Assembly (NCBI RefSeq): GCF_040412425.1
Contig: NC_089741.1
Span: forward strand, 39,456,038 to 39,520,037
Source: Macrobrachium rosenbergii
Taxonomy: Eukaryota; Arthropoda; Malacostraca; Decapoda; Palaemonidae
Direction of reading: 5' to 3'
Length of the DNA stretch: 64,000 nucleotides
Within the stretch, counting starts at the first letter, position 1; every line of letters starts with the position of its first letter. Made by a program: the position numbers and the translations under genes. Below are positions 11,461 through 24,425 of the stretch, piece by piece. The notes beneath the pieces are model-generated. The model did not search any database and was not told where the DNA came from. It was given only the letters and a program-made list of their open reading frames with translations.

Positions 11461-11620
11461 TCCTATTTACAACTGGTCGCAGCATCCATTTAAGTGTCCA
11501 ACATCGTAAATAAAACAGACAGAGAGAAGAGAGAGAGAGAGAAGATATCCATTTACAACTGGTTTCAAGGCATCCATTCACAGTACCTCAGCGTTTGAAG
11601 CAACAGCGCAAAGCGACGTC
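11132..11620. repeat. (CT)n, then a composite (GA)n repeat of ~100 bp, 3 copies
   Basis: (CT)n at 11132-11184. From about 11282, GA/GT runs alternate with a spacer containing AACTGGT(T/C)GCAGCAT, then (T/A)TT(T/A)AGTGTC(T/C), then CATCAT/CATCGT. Copies start near 11341, 11461 and 11545. Short unique DNA follows to 11848. Confidence 0.8.
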
Positions 11621-11848
11621 AGAGAGAGAGAGATCCGCATACCCCATTTGTGTCTGACTCAGGTGTAAGCCAATTGGCAGGTCCTTCCTTCCCGAACACG
11701 CCTGGACAATGTCACATCATTAGCATCTGGAAATCAATATCATAAAGAGTACAGGCACGGTTGCCAGAGGGGCTCTTTGATGACTCTCAATCAATAAAAG
11801 CAACGGCTGAAGGGGGTGGGGTGGGGTTGGAGTGGCCATTCATACGTC

Positions 11849-12537
11849 TATGGCGAGCAGTATGTTGTGAGCAATGCTTTGTATAGGGCGAGCAGTTCTG
11901 CATGCGGTGAGCGGTACTTATGAGTAGAGCAATGCTGTATGGGGCGAGGAATGCTGTATGGGAGTGAGCAACACTGTATGAGGCGAGCAATACTGTATGG
12001 GATGAGCAATACTGTATGGGGTGAGCAATACTGTATAGGGCAAGCAAAAATGTATGGGCGGGTAATACTGTATGGGGTGAGCAATACCGCACAGGGTGAG
12101 CAATAATGTATGGGATGAGCAATGCTGTATGGGCAAGCAATTCTGCATGCGGTGAGCAATACTGTATAGGGTGAGCAGTGCTGTATGGGGTGAGCAATAC
12201 TGTATAGGGCGAGCAATGATTTATGGGGTGAGCAGTTTTGTATGGGGCGAGCAATACTGTATGGGGTGAGAATACTGTATGGAGTGAGCAATACTGTATA
12301 GGGTGAGCAGTACTGTATGGGGTGAGCAATACTGTAGGGGGTGGGCAATGTTGTATTGGCATGAGCAATACTGTATGGAGTGAGCAATACTGTATGGGGT
12401 GAGCAATACTGTATGGGGTGAGCAATACTGTATGGGGCAGGCAATACTGTATTGGCATGAGCAATACTGTATTGGCATGAGCAATACTGTATGGGCGAGC
12501 AATACTGTATGGGGTGAGCAATGCTGTATGGGGCGAC
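11849..12537. repeat. 19-bp minisatellite, ~36 copies (TGAGCAATACTGTATGGGG)
   Basis: A 19-base unit repeats across about 690 bases with modest substitution (GGGCGAGC, GGCATGAGC and AATGCTGT variants). Because 19 is not a multiple of 3, all three minus-strand frames stay largely open and encode rotations of the same 19-residue period (rich in PYSIAH, PIQYCS and PHTVLL). I read this as satellite DNA, not a gene. Confidence 0.9.
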
Positions 12538-12843
12538 CAATATCGAACCCCTTATACGAGCTTATCTCATTAAGAGTTCCGTTCCATTCCTCCCTTCCTC
12601 CATTAACGGATGTGCGATGAAAACAATAAATGTATACAGTACACATTTATACATCCAGGAGCCGTAGGCCTGTAGGCCTAAGCCGCCTGTAAAACGCGAC
12701 AGGAATCGATAGACAGATAGATAGATGGACAGATAAAGGGGGAAGAGAGGAAAGGGGAGAGACCTGTCATTATTATTATTTGGCATAAAATATTGTCGTG
12801 CGCACTTTCACAGTTTGCTCATAAGCGATAGGCCTACTGTACT

Positions 12844-12845
<2 letters not shown>

Positions 12846-12901
<56 letters not shown>

Positions 12902-12976
12902 ACTGGACTGGATTTTGTTGGTATTGTTTAAGACGCTGAGACGCGATACGTGGATGCCTGAACCAGTTCTAAATTG

Positions 12977-13039
<63 letters not shown>

Positions 13040-13095
13040 GACATTAGTTGTTGATTAAAAGGCTGAGACACAATCTCTGACTCTTGTTCAGTTTT
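12846..13095. repeat. Composite (CT)n repeat, two copies of ~140 bp
   Basis: (CT)n at 12846-12888 running into (GT)n, and (CT)n at 12980-13037. Each is followed by a related spacer (TTGTT then GAC/AAGGCTGAGAC, then CG/CAATCT). Unique AT-rich DNA follows to 13640. Confidence 0.6.
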
Positions 13096-13639
13096 AGCAG
13101 TGAGAGTTTGTAAGCGGACGTCACTTTTTTATTTTAAAGGTTACGCATATTCGAAAGTAAATCATTTCCCTTTAAAGAAAAGCAAATGTTTACAATAGTT
13201 TGTTTGCAAATATGAACGCCATCTACGAGTTAATTGAAAATGCTATTTCTACTCAAGTTTTTGTTTCACGCAAAATGTTTTGTAATTGCATTGAATTGGC
13301 AAAATTTCTTTTCACGCAAATATATCGTTTTTTTTTCATGACGACCCAAATTTGCCATCTCGTTGTTTTGTATCTTTTGCAAACGTATTGCCTGGTTTTG
13401 CATTTGCGTTACTACCCCCTGTATTTACGTCATTCACTTAAAGTTAGTTAAAACACTATATCTTTCGCTCGAGTTTCTATATGTTGACCAACGAAGGGTT
13501 CAGGTGATTACTATAAAATTAATTATGAAATAAAAATAAATTTTTTTAATCTGTTTAATTTTTTCAACACGCTATGTTCTTATTTATTTTCAGATCGAGA
13601 GCACACGATGTTGGCTGCATAGGCAAAAAAAATCATCCG

Positions 13640-13647
13640 TAATGAAG

Positions 13648-13724
<77 letters not shown>

Positions 13725-13781
13725 CTTATAATTTAGCTGCCAGGGAGATAGCTATTTTTTTATAGTTTAGTTTTGGCATAG

Positions 13782-13850
<69 letters not shown>

Positions 13851-13958
13851 CCAGCAAACCAAAAGCGCCACGGTAAAGCCAGGAACATCAGCGGGTAAAA
13901 ATAATACATTGGAATAGTCATACTTTGAATACACAAAACCTCTTTATATGCCCATCAA

Positions 13959-14016
<58 letters not shown>

Positions 14017-14237
14017 TACATCTTAATTGCTTCACCTCATGCCGAGAAAATGTGTTAGGGTTAAAGCTTAATCCTGCAAATCTCATTACATAGCGAGAAA
14101 TACGACTCATTATTATTGTGCTGTGACGACAGATCGGCGTCTCTGTAACTAAATACTTGGAAGGGGGGTTGAGGAGAGAGAGGAGAGAGAGAGAGAGAGA
14201 TTGGGTGACACGGATGAGTCTCACCTAATTAAAACTG

Positions 14238-14275
<38 letters not shown>

Positions 14276-14434
14276 TGGCGGTTGGCGTGGTTATGTTATG
14301 TATTTGTGCGTGTGTGTGTTTGTTAGAGAGAGAGAGAGAGAGAGAGAGAGGGTTATTTTTTTAGCTTGGAGAGAGAGAGAGAGAGAGGTTTATAACTTTT
14401 AAACACACAGAGATACCTATTTCCTATTTTTCTT

Positions 14435-14514
<80 letters not shown>

Positions 14515-14574
14515 TAATAACTTTTAAACACATAAAGATAGCTATTTCCTATTTTTCTTATTTGTGTGTGTGTA

Positions 14575-14642
<68 letters not shown>

Positions 14643-14688
14643 TTTATAATTTTTTAACGCATATAGATGGCTATTTCCTATTTTTCTT

Positions 14689-14734
<46 letters not shown>

Positions 14735-14790
14735 TAGCTTAATGACTTTCGCACTTTAACAGAGAGAGAGAGAGCAGGTTTCAAGTTTCG
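13640..14790. repeat. Composite (GT)n(GA)n repeat array; (TTA)n at 13960-14016
   Basis: At least five modules share GATAGCTATTTCCTATTTTTC or a close variant, then (GT)n passing directly into (GA)n, then GGTTTATAACTTTTAAAC. Clear modules lie near 13740, 14400, 14530, 14665 and, partly, 14280. The GT-to-GA switch is kept in each. A pure (TTA)n block interrupts the array. Confidence 0.8.
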
Positions 14791-14927
14791 CATCTTGACA
14801 GGAAACAGATATCCCTTTTTTTTCATCATCATTCTTTCATTATCTCTATCTTGTGCAAAGTACTAATAAATCTTTAATATTAGATTTCAATACATTATCC
14901 CTTTATCACTATTCCCTCGATTAAACA

Positions 14928-15314
14928 AGTAAAAATGTGCCGAAGTTTCTTCGGCGCAATCGAGTTTTCTGTACTTCGTATAATCAAGGCCAGAGAAAAT
15001 AGATATATATTTCGGTGGTCTCGGTATAATGCTGCATGAGCCGCGGCCCATGAATCTTTAACCACGGCCTGAGGGTGTCGTGGCTTATATCGTTGCCAGA
15101 CGCACGATCATGGCTAACTTAAACCTTAAATAAAATAAAAACTACCAGGGCTAGATGGCTGCAATTTGGTATGTTTGATGATCGGAGGGTGGATGATCAA
15201 CATACCAATTTGCAGCCCTCTAGCCTCGGTAGTTTTCAAGATCTGAGGGCGGACAGAAGAAGTGCGGACGGACAGACAAAGCCGGCACAGTAGTTTTCTT
15301 TTCAGAAAACTAAA
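14928..15314 (-). mobile_element. Multi-hairpin element, full copy (~390 bp, orientation A)
   Basis: This is the reference copy of a dispersed family seen eight times here. Reading along the plus strand it holds successive foldbacks. First is a TGCGCCGAAG / CTTCGGCGCA hairpin with TTT loop (one G-to-T change here). Second is CCACCGAAA around ATAGATCTAT and closed by TTTCGGTGG. Third is an ATGAGCCGCGGCTCAT palindrome, and fourth is ACCACGG / CCGGTGGT. Fifth is a large hairpin of nearly 40-bp arms (CTACTGAGGCTAGAGGGCTG to its inverted copy), and last is AGTTTTCT / AGAAAACT. No open frame, tRNA box or clear target duplication was found. I do not recognise a named family. Strand is arbitrary. Confidence 0.85.
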
Positions 15315-15601
15315 ATGAATAAATAAATAAATGAATACGAATAAATAAATAAATAACTAAATAAATAAATTTGGGGCGTACGTTCAAAGCGATGCCACCA
15401 AATTGGCTACATTATAATACCCTTGTTTTGAAGACACCTTTCACCGGTCCCCGGATTGAAAAGGTTTTTGTCGTTGTATCTTTTTTTAATTTTGGCGTTT
15501 CTCATTAATAAAGGAAATTTTTAAAAGTGGAATATATATATTGCGATCAATATGGGCTGTGTATTCATACCTTGGGTTGTAATTCAGGCTTTGTGTGTTA
15601 C

Positions 15602-15632
<31 letters not shown>

Positions 15633-15843
15633 ACGTGTGTACGTGTGTATGTGTGTGCGTGGTGAAGGATGATTTACTACTGTAGCTGTGGTGTATGGGG
15701 AAATAAATTTAAAGGTTAGAATATATTTTAAATTTTTCTTTGACATGCTGAATTGCTGCTAAAAAGTATATGCACATAAAATTGCGTATTTGAATGATTA
15801 TACCAGAATTACACAGAATAATTACACATAGATTCACACAGAC

Positions 15844-15848
<5 letters not shown>
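15315..15848. repeat. (AAAT)n run, unique DNA and a (GT)n run
   Basis: AAATAAATG-type repeat abuts the end of the hairpin element (to about 15371). A broken GT run with ACGT breaks lies at 15600-15661. No gene seen. Confidence 0.7.
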
Positions 15849-15874
<26 letters not shown>

Positions 15875-15914
15875 CACGTCAGTATATATAATGTATATTA
15901 TTACTAATATATAT

Positions 15915-15962
<48 letters not shown>

Positions 15963-15993
15963 CATACATATAGTGTGTATATATAATATATAT
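15849..15993. repeat. (TA)n blocks
   Basis: Three TA runs separated by short non-TA segments. Unique DNA without a gene follows to 16340. Confidence 0.9.
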
Positions 15994-16340
15994 ATTAATT
16001 CCCGAAAGTATAAGGTGATTCTCCAGCTTTGAGTATTGAAGTAACATTAGTTAGTTACAGATAAGTGGCTACGTACCTCCAAGCGTATCGAATGACCTAA
16101 CCTTCCAAAATATCGAAATGTTCCCAAAATAATGTTACAAGATTTCAGATCCCCCCCGTTACCCAAAGCCTCTGCCTCCCCTCCCCTTGTCCCCCGATAA
16201 AAATAAAGCTTAATAAAACCTTCATAAAGTCACATAGCCAAATATAGTTAGGATATCGACTTTATTCCCTGACGTAGTGATATATATAAAAAGATTCGCT
16301 ATCAGGCCACGTATGGGTCCCCCCCGCCCCACACACTTCC

Positions 16341-16398
<58 letters not shown>

Positions 16399-16572
16399 CC
16401 GATATGGCGATCATTACGCTAATAGCCATTCCGTGTATTAAGCCTCTAAGCAAAGGCGCTTTTGCGCACTTCTTTGTTCTTTTGTTATTCGTGTGGCGCT
16501 CCCAGCCTTCGGCTACGCGGGCTTAATGGCTCTCTGATCATGTAGGCACTCGAAACTGTTTTGCTCTCTCTC

Positions 16573-16607
<35 letters not shown>

Positions 16608-16660
16608 TGACTTTTTATCGTATTTAAGTAATGGTTTACCTGCATTTTGATAATGTGTTT

Positions 16661-16736
<76 letters not shown>

Positions 16737-16784
16737 TATTTAAGTAATGGATTTATGCATTGTGACACACACACACTCACTCTC

Positions 16785-16829
<45 letters not shown>

Positions 16830-16882
16830 ACAACTTTTATCATATTTAAGTAATGGTTTACATGCATTTGATATGTGTTTTA

Positions 16883-16963
<81 letters not shown>
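16341..16963. repeat. (CT)n tract and a CT-anchored composite repeat
   Basis: (CT)n at 16341-16394. From about 16563, four (CT)n blocks alternate with spacers carrying (T)TTATC(G/A)TATTTAAGTAATGG then TTTA(C/T)(C/A)TGCATTT then TGTGTTTT. One copy adds CACACACACA. Confidence 0.85.
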
Positions 16964-16964
<1 letters not shown>

Positions 16965-17016
16965 TTTCTTGAATGCCCACATGTAAAACAAAAATAAAAC
17001 TGGGTGGGGAAGAGAA

Positions 17017-17018
<2 letters not shown>

Positions 17019-17083
<65 letters not shown>
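17019..17083. repeat. (AAT)n microsatellite
   Basis: About 21 perfect trinucleotide units. The stretch from here to 17628 is AT-rich and unique, with one short TA run at 17219-17238 and no supported gene. Confidence 0.9.
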
Positions 17084-17084
<1 letters not shown>

Positions 17085-17622
17085 CTTTAGTTTCTCTCTC
17101 TCATTCGTACGATTTTACCTTTATTTACTAAAAGGGAAAATTAATTTTTGCACTCTCTTATGTACGTATGTAAATATTTCTTCTAAAATACTTACATTGG
17201 AGATAAACATATATTTCATATATATATATATATATATGATGGAAAAATATATATATTATTTGATATTGAAAAATATTTTTTTTTCTTATTATTTCCGGTT
17301 ATTAAAAAATTTTCCCTGTCTAAAACACTGGCAATTTAAACGTTGTTGCAAAGGACCCTGTTTAATATTCACGTCCTGTTATAATTATTTACAGCAAAGT
17401 TAATTGTTAACATTTTTTCTTTCGTCCCTTATAATTTTTTTTTCTGTTCCCCTTTGATATATCTTCCAACATATGCGCCATTAAAAACATCTCCCCTGTT
17501 TATGTTATCGTAAAATATTGGGAATATGTTTTTTTTTTTTTTATAATTTCTTGAGACAATTTTCTGCTTTGTCCCCTTCGTGCCGTCAAGTTATATAATA
17601 TTTAAAAATAAAAGTGATTAAA

Positions 17623-17628
<6 letters not shown>

Positions 17629-17680
<52 letters not shown>

Positions 17681-17764
17681 ACTAAGGTATTCAAGACAAT
17701 CTCTCTCTCTCTCTCTCTCTGGTTCTCTGACATCTTTCACTAATGTATATGGTTAGCTGACGTC

Positions 17765-17831
<67 letters not shown>

Positions 17832-17969
17832 TACGTAATTAATAACTGATCCCTTTATTTCCTTTAATGTACAGTTAATCCCTCATTAAACGAAAATCCT
17901 TCCCCTTGCCAAGTCGTTAGTTTATGATTAATCGTCATCCCTTTATTCATCCTCTTCTTCTATGGCCCT

Positions 17970-18050
<81 letters not shown>
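17629..18050. repeat. (CT)n cluster with short related spacers
   Basis: CT runs at 17629-17678, 17700-17720, 17768-17829 and 17970-18050. The first spacers share TTTCACTAA(G/T)GTAT. Unique DNA follows to 18394. Confidence 0.85.
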
Positions 18051-18052
<2 letters not shown>

Positions 18053-18394
18053 ATTTACTCTTTGTTTTGACAACTGATTACCTGTTCAATGAGAATTCTA
18101 TTAATATGTATCAAGATGTTTTTGTAAGGATGATTAAAACCTCCCTTCCTGTCGTATCGCTTTCTTTTTTTTTTATTTATCTTCCTATAATCTCTCTTCC
18201 TCGAGTCTTCCTTCTTCCCAGAATATTAATATTCCTAAAGTAATTTAAAATCACCGGTAGATTGGTTCTCAAAGGAAAGTGAGAACTGAAGGAGGGTGAA
18301 GTTAGAGAGGTTGGATAGCTAACGAGGCAGAGACTTGTGGGAATACAGGAAAGAAAGGACAGAGAACAGTGCATCTTGGGGTCAAACGGACACT

Positions 18395-18440
18395 GCAAAG
18401 AACCTTCAGTAATTGCCTACAGTGTGCCACATAAGGCACT
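18395..18440 (-). mobile_element. Inverted fragment of the SINE-like element that follows
   Basis: GCAAAGAACCTTCAGTAAT followed by TGCCTACAGTG is the reverse complement of the element's GCACTGTAGGCATTAC and AAGGTTCTTTGC segment. It lies about 75 bases from a full plus-strand copy, giving a head-to-head pair. Confidence 0.65.
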
Positions 18441-18514
18441 TTTAGGCTTTTCTCCCTAATGCCTGGTGTTCTTAACGCCTTTGTTAGGACGAAATCGGAT
18501 TTTCAAAGCCTGCG

Positions 18515-18829
18515 CCCCCTTAGGGGGGTTAGTGCCGTCAGTGCACCTCGTGCGGTGCACTGTAGGCATTACTTAAGGTTCTTTGCAGCGTGCCTTCGGC
18601 CCCTAGCTGCAGCCCCTTTCGCTTCTTTTACTGTACTTCCTGTAATATTCTCTTTCTTCCCATCTTGTTTTCCACCCTCTCCTAACAATTGATTCAGAGT
18701 GCAACTGCTTTGAGGTTTTCCTCCTGTTACGCCTTTCAGACTTTTACTGTCAGTTTCCGTTTCAGCGCTGAATGACCTCATAGGTCCTAGTGCTTGGCCT
18801 TTGGCCTAAATTCTATATTCAATTCAATT
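18515..18829 (+). mobile_element. SINE-like retroelement, fullest copy (~315 bp)
   Basis: Runs from CTTAGGGGGGTTAGTGCCGT through GTGCGGTGCACTGTAGGC and CTTTCAGACTTTTACTGTCA to GCGCTGAATGACCTCATAGG. It ends with AAATTCTATATTCAATTCAATT-like short 3' repeats, typical of non-LTR tails. Near-matching AAGCCTGCGC (left flank) and AAGCCTACGC (right flank) may be an aged 10-bp target duplication. Other copies are at 29877-30150 and 46419-46692. I know this motif as common in decapod DNA but cannot name a family. Confidence 0.75.
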
Positions 18830-20562
18830 AGAAGCCTACGCAGGGAGAAAAAGAGAATATTAGAAAGATATAAATTGTATTTTCATTTCACTGGAATTAC
18901 CGGGTGAAATTTGCTTGTGAGTGTATGAAACTGCATAAAGATGTCATGTTATTTGCTTGCGTGCTATTGCATTAAATTGCTTTTGTTTGTGTGAGTTTGT
19001 GTTTGTATGTGTATACTGATTCATATTAAATCTTGTTTGTGAATATATCATTGCCACTTGACTGTGTAAATATTAAACACTAATTGATTTTGTCTTCTGT
19101 TTACAGAAAATTAACCTGAAACCCCGCATCGAGAAGAATGACAAAAGGTTGAATCTCACCAAATTTGTCTTTATTAAGTAAATTTAGATAAGGACCACCA
19201 ACTCTGGAGCTAAGACCCTGATCTTAGAGATATCCGTGAGTTTAAAAGCAAGGCTTCTCTTTCTAACTTCAAAAAAAAAAAGTTAGAGATAAGAAGAATC
19301 GAAACGAGTGACCAAACATAAAAAAAATGAACTTTGTTAAGCTACAAAGGACTGATTGTTATACTGATTGGCACAGGTTAATTGGCACTGAAGGACTGAG
19401 AAGGTGATTGTGTGTAATTGGTGTTTGAAATTCAGTGACTTTCTAGTGGCATTTATCAATATTTATTTGGATCGTTGTATTTATACATTCCTGTTCAAAG
19501 CTTGCACCAAATTACGTAGCATTCCAGTGTTATTTGTAACTTCGGTAACTGCAGCATGAGTTTTCCAAAGTGAATGAACTTGTACGACGAACTTAAACCC
19601 TGAGGTTTAACCTGAGTGAACTCTGAAGTTACGACTATGACCAAGCAATTAGCAATGCCAGAGAGACGTCATCGCATGATTTGTGAAAGCGCAAATACGA
19701 GTCATGCTGCGGAAGAGACTGACGAACGCCATGCTTTGACGAACGCTTCGGTCGGAGTCTGATGACCAGAGAAGATCCGTCGATGCGTATCGTCAGATGA
19801 CGCGACCCGGATTGGTGCCTTTGTCGTCCAGATTGCTGAGGTGCCTCTTGCTGTAACTGGTTCTACATTTGCTAATCTTCTAATCTCCTTCTTCTGCCTC
19901 TGTTTTCCTCGTATTTCCACGCGTCTCATATTCAGTGTCTTATCGCAGTGCCCCGCTTAGTGTTGTGAAGTCGGCATTTCACTTGCAACACGAGAGTGCG
20001 TCTGTGTGTGTTCATTGTAAATTCTTCGTCATTGTAAGTTCCTATAGAGTGCGTCTCGTTGCTGCTGCTGTTCAAATAGCGAGGTTTAAGGTCCATTTGC
20101 TTGGTATTTTTAAAAGGAGGGTTGGTAAAACCATCTTGGTGTGAACTCGAGAGTGAATCGCAAGCCACCCACCCACCCGTAGGTCAAGGAAGATAGTGTT
20201 TTTTTAGACTTAAGGGAAACGTGTTATGGTGCTAATCACGAAAGCTAGTGCTAACAGGTGTAAGTTTAGTAGGACCTAGTAAAGTTTTAGAGGTTAAGGG
20301 GAACTTTGTGTGAATATTCGTTTCGCAATTCTCTCTGAAGACTCGGAAAGAACTTTTTGAGTTGTGCTTGAACTTTGTTTTCAAAAGGTCGTATGGATTT
20401 TATTTCTGATGAGTGAAATAATCTAATGCGAGTTTGTGAAGGAGTGAAGAGTAATCAGACCTGAGACTTCAGAAGCATTGCCGCGTAGCTGTTGGGACGC
20501 GGACGTCGCCCTGACTGTCCATAGCTCTTAACCATCACTGCCATTAAGTGACTTATCCCAAA
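18830..20562 (+). other. Probable 5' leader or intron/leader region of the 20563 gene
   Basis: No repeat dominates here, which is unusual for this window. CTTCTGTTTACAG at about 19096-19108 is a good acceptor-like site, so a non-coding exon could begin at 19109 and run to the start codon at 20563. Near the start codon the sequence becomes CpG-rich (GGGACGCGGACGTCGCC near 20494). An in-frame stop (TAA at about 20528) lies in another frame upstream of the chosen ATG. The leader assignment is inference, because I cannot fix a transcription start. Confidence 0.3.
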
Positions 20563-21240
20563 ATGGTGCGAGTCTCCTGGGGCGGCGAAGTGGTCGCTCC
20601 CGACCTCGCGTTACTGCGAACGATGGGGAACCTTGGCCGGGGCCGGCGACCACCGCCCCCTTCAGCATGGGCGCCACGCCCACGGCCAGTTCCACGCCTC
20701 CAACCATAACACCCACCACATCCGACACGCCCTCTGAAACGCCCACCATTTCGCCGGCGCCCACTTTGTCCACGCCCCCTACCATATCCCCGCTGCCTCG
20801 GGCGCCCACGGCCATCGTCGAGGGGCTCTCCGACCGGAGACGAGAGCGCCGTCTCGACCTCCTTCTCCGACGACCACCGGTCGCTGCGGGACGACCTGCG
20901 CGACGACCTGAGCTCCCCGCGCCCCCGCTCGGCGGAGGGCAAGTTCCTCAAGATCGACGACGACAACAACAACTCGGGAAACGGTAACAGCGGCGACATC
21001 ACCATCAGCAAGGAAGAGTACAAGCGCTACCTGGCGCTGACCAGTTTGGATTCCAAGGCCGGGCCCTCGAAGCCGGTGCCCAGCGCCCCTCCTCCGGAGG
21101 ACGACATCCTGGGGTCCATGGATCGCATGATCGCCACCCTCAGCGATCTCGAGGACGACCTGGAACCCATCGACGGCGTGGAGACGGAGTCGGACTCCGA
21201 CAGCGACGAGGCCGAGGCCAGGCGGGAATTGCTGACTGAT
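20563..21240 (+). CDS. 5' coding exon of an unidentified Thr/Pro-rich then acidic protein, with one or two frame breaks
   Basis: The exon starts at an ATG in strong context (CAAAATGG) and ends at ACTGAT followed by donor GTGAGTG, phase 0. Most wobble bases are G or C, unlike the flanks. The first ~25 codons and the last ~140 share one frame. Between them a Thr/Pro/Ser-rich stretch (from MGATPTASSTPP at 20667 to about 20820) reads in another frame. One extra G in the G4 run at 20822-20825 explains the second shift. One base missing near the G4 at 20639-20642 would explain the first. The distal part runs from TGDESAVSTSFSDD through repeated RDDL and an SKEEYKRYL segment to an acidic SDSDSDEAEARRELLTD end. 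If the first break is not real, translation could begin at 20667. I do not recognise the family. Confidence 0.6.
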
Positions 21241-21248
21241 GTGAGTGT

Positions 21249-21313
<65 letters not shown>

Positions 21314-21369
21314 AGGAGAGAACTGGTGACTGATTTGAGTGTTAGTTTTGGGTATTTTTTCAAGGTTGT

Positions 21370-21440
<71 letters not shown>

Positions 21441-21509
21441 GAGGGGAGAAATTAACTACTGATATGGTATTAGAGTATTAGCTATAAGCATTTTTAAGAT
21501 TAAAAGTAT

Positions 21510-21589
<80 letters not shown>

Positions 21590-21595
21590 CTTGTT
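21222..21595. repeat. Composite (CT)n repeat that begins at the exon end and splice donor
   Basis: Three (CT)n blocks (about 21250-21310, 21373-21438, 21514-21590) follow related spacers. The first spacer is the exon end plus donor (GCTGACTGATGTGAGTGTG). The second is GGTGACTGATTTGAGTGTT and the third is TAACTACTGATATGGTATTA. In copies two and three the donor GT has been lost. Confidence 0.7.
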
Positions 21596-21875
21596 ACATT
21601 TTATCATAGATTATTTTAAGTATCGGTTCACATTGAGAACTTGCTAAGAACACAGAAGTACTTTATCCAACCTTACCCAGCATTGATTTAATCTCCTGAA
21701 CCTAATTTAAATGCATTTTGTAACTGCTGATGGAGTTTGTATAAGTTATTAATAAAAGATCACACGATTTTATTAATAAGATTTTAGTAATATAATCTTT
21801 ATGCATACTTAAGTATATGTGCACATGACGTGTAAATCTTCAGTTTTCAAAGATATGTATTATCCTTCATTTCAG

Positions 21876-21899
21876 AAATGGCGTCAGCTGTTCGATAAG
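21876..21899 (+). CDS. 24-nt microexon (KWRQLFDK) of the same gene
   Basis: TTCATTTCAG precedes and GTAAGTTTC follows, both close to consensus splice sites. The 24 bases are phase 0 on both sides and join in frame to the LTD end of the previous exon across a 635-base intron. The aromatic and charged pattern resembles the start of an amphipathic (EF-hand-like) helix, but this is too short to assign. Later exons must lie downstream, and I could not identify one with confidence. Confidence 0.5.
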
Positions 21900-23540
<1,641 letters not shown>

Positions 23541-24425
23541 ACACTTATATATAATATATTACGTGGGGATTTCTTTACACAGTGGGAAAGTGGATAAGGT
23601 TATAAATTTCCAGCCTGATTTACTCGTAAATGAAGTATGAAGCGTTGGATGTAAATGAAAATTGCTTAGAAAATTTACGACTGCATAAGATATATATCAA
23701 TTGAGGGTTTTAAAAATGTCAATTGTAGACTAATGTTGATAATGAGTGGCTTTAATTTTGTGGTTTATAGAAAAGGTTATCTTTTAATTTTGCAAATAGT
23801 TCAGTATAAAATGTAGAATGGAAAAACAAGTGTTAATTAGTTGTTTGGCGCATATAGTGCAAAGGATAGAATACATATATTTTATAAGGACACCAATTTT
23901 TTTCCATAAATTTTTATGCAGTTTGGGGGAATCGTAAAAATTCTATAAACAACGATTTTAAGTGATTGCAGGTGTTTAATGCAACAGCGCAGCCAACTGT
24001 GCTTTCATCGGCTAGGTCCTGAATCTGAATGAGATTTAATTTGCATAATTGATTAATTAGACTTTAATGGTCTGGTTATTAAAGTCACAGTGACGTCATA
24101 TTTTGATTTTACTAGGTTTCTGTGAATATAGATTGCAGTCACACGTGGGCGTGTGCACACGCGCAAATACAAATCCACGCACACATATATGTATATTATA
24201 TATGTGTGTGTGGATATATTTATATATTGTATTTACCAGCGTATAAGTTTAATCTTCTGCGAAGTCGGTAATTGAAATGTGAATTTTAGTTAGAATTTTA
24301 CTTAAACTTGAATAAGAATATTATATTCGTTGTTATAAAGGGCAGAGAGAAACCCGTAGAATTATTTTAGTATATAAGTCTGACTTCGTGATCTGTATGC
24401 GAGCATAAGCGGCAAAAAAAAAAAA

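Noticed and set aside
11787..12646. Minus-strand open frames of 230-244 residues
   Set aside because: They coincide with the 19-bp minisatellite, which is open in every minus frame; no flanking coding sequence or promoter.
20553..21363. Long minus-strand GC-rich frames opposite the 20563 exon
   Set aside because: They are antisense shadows: the plus strand has the better start context, a donor at 21241, GC-rich wobble positions in frame, and a matching next exon.
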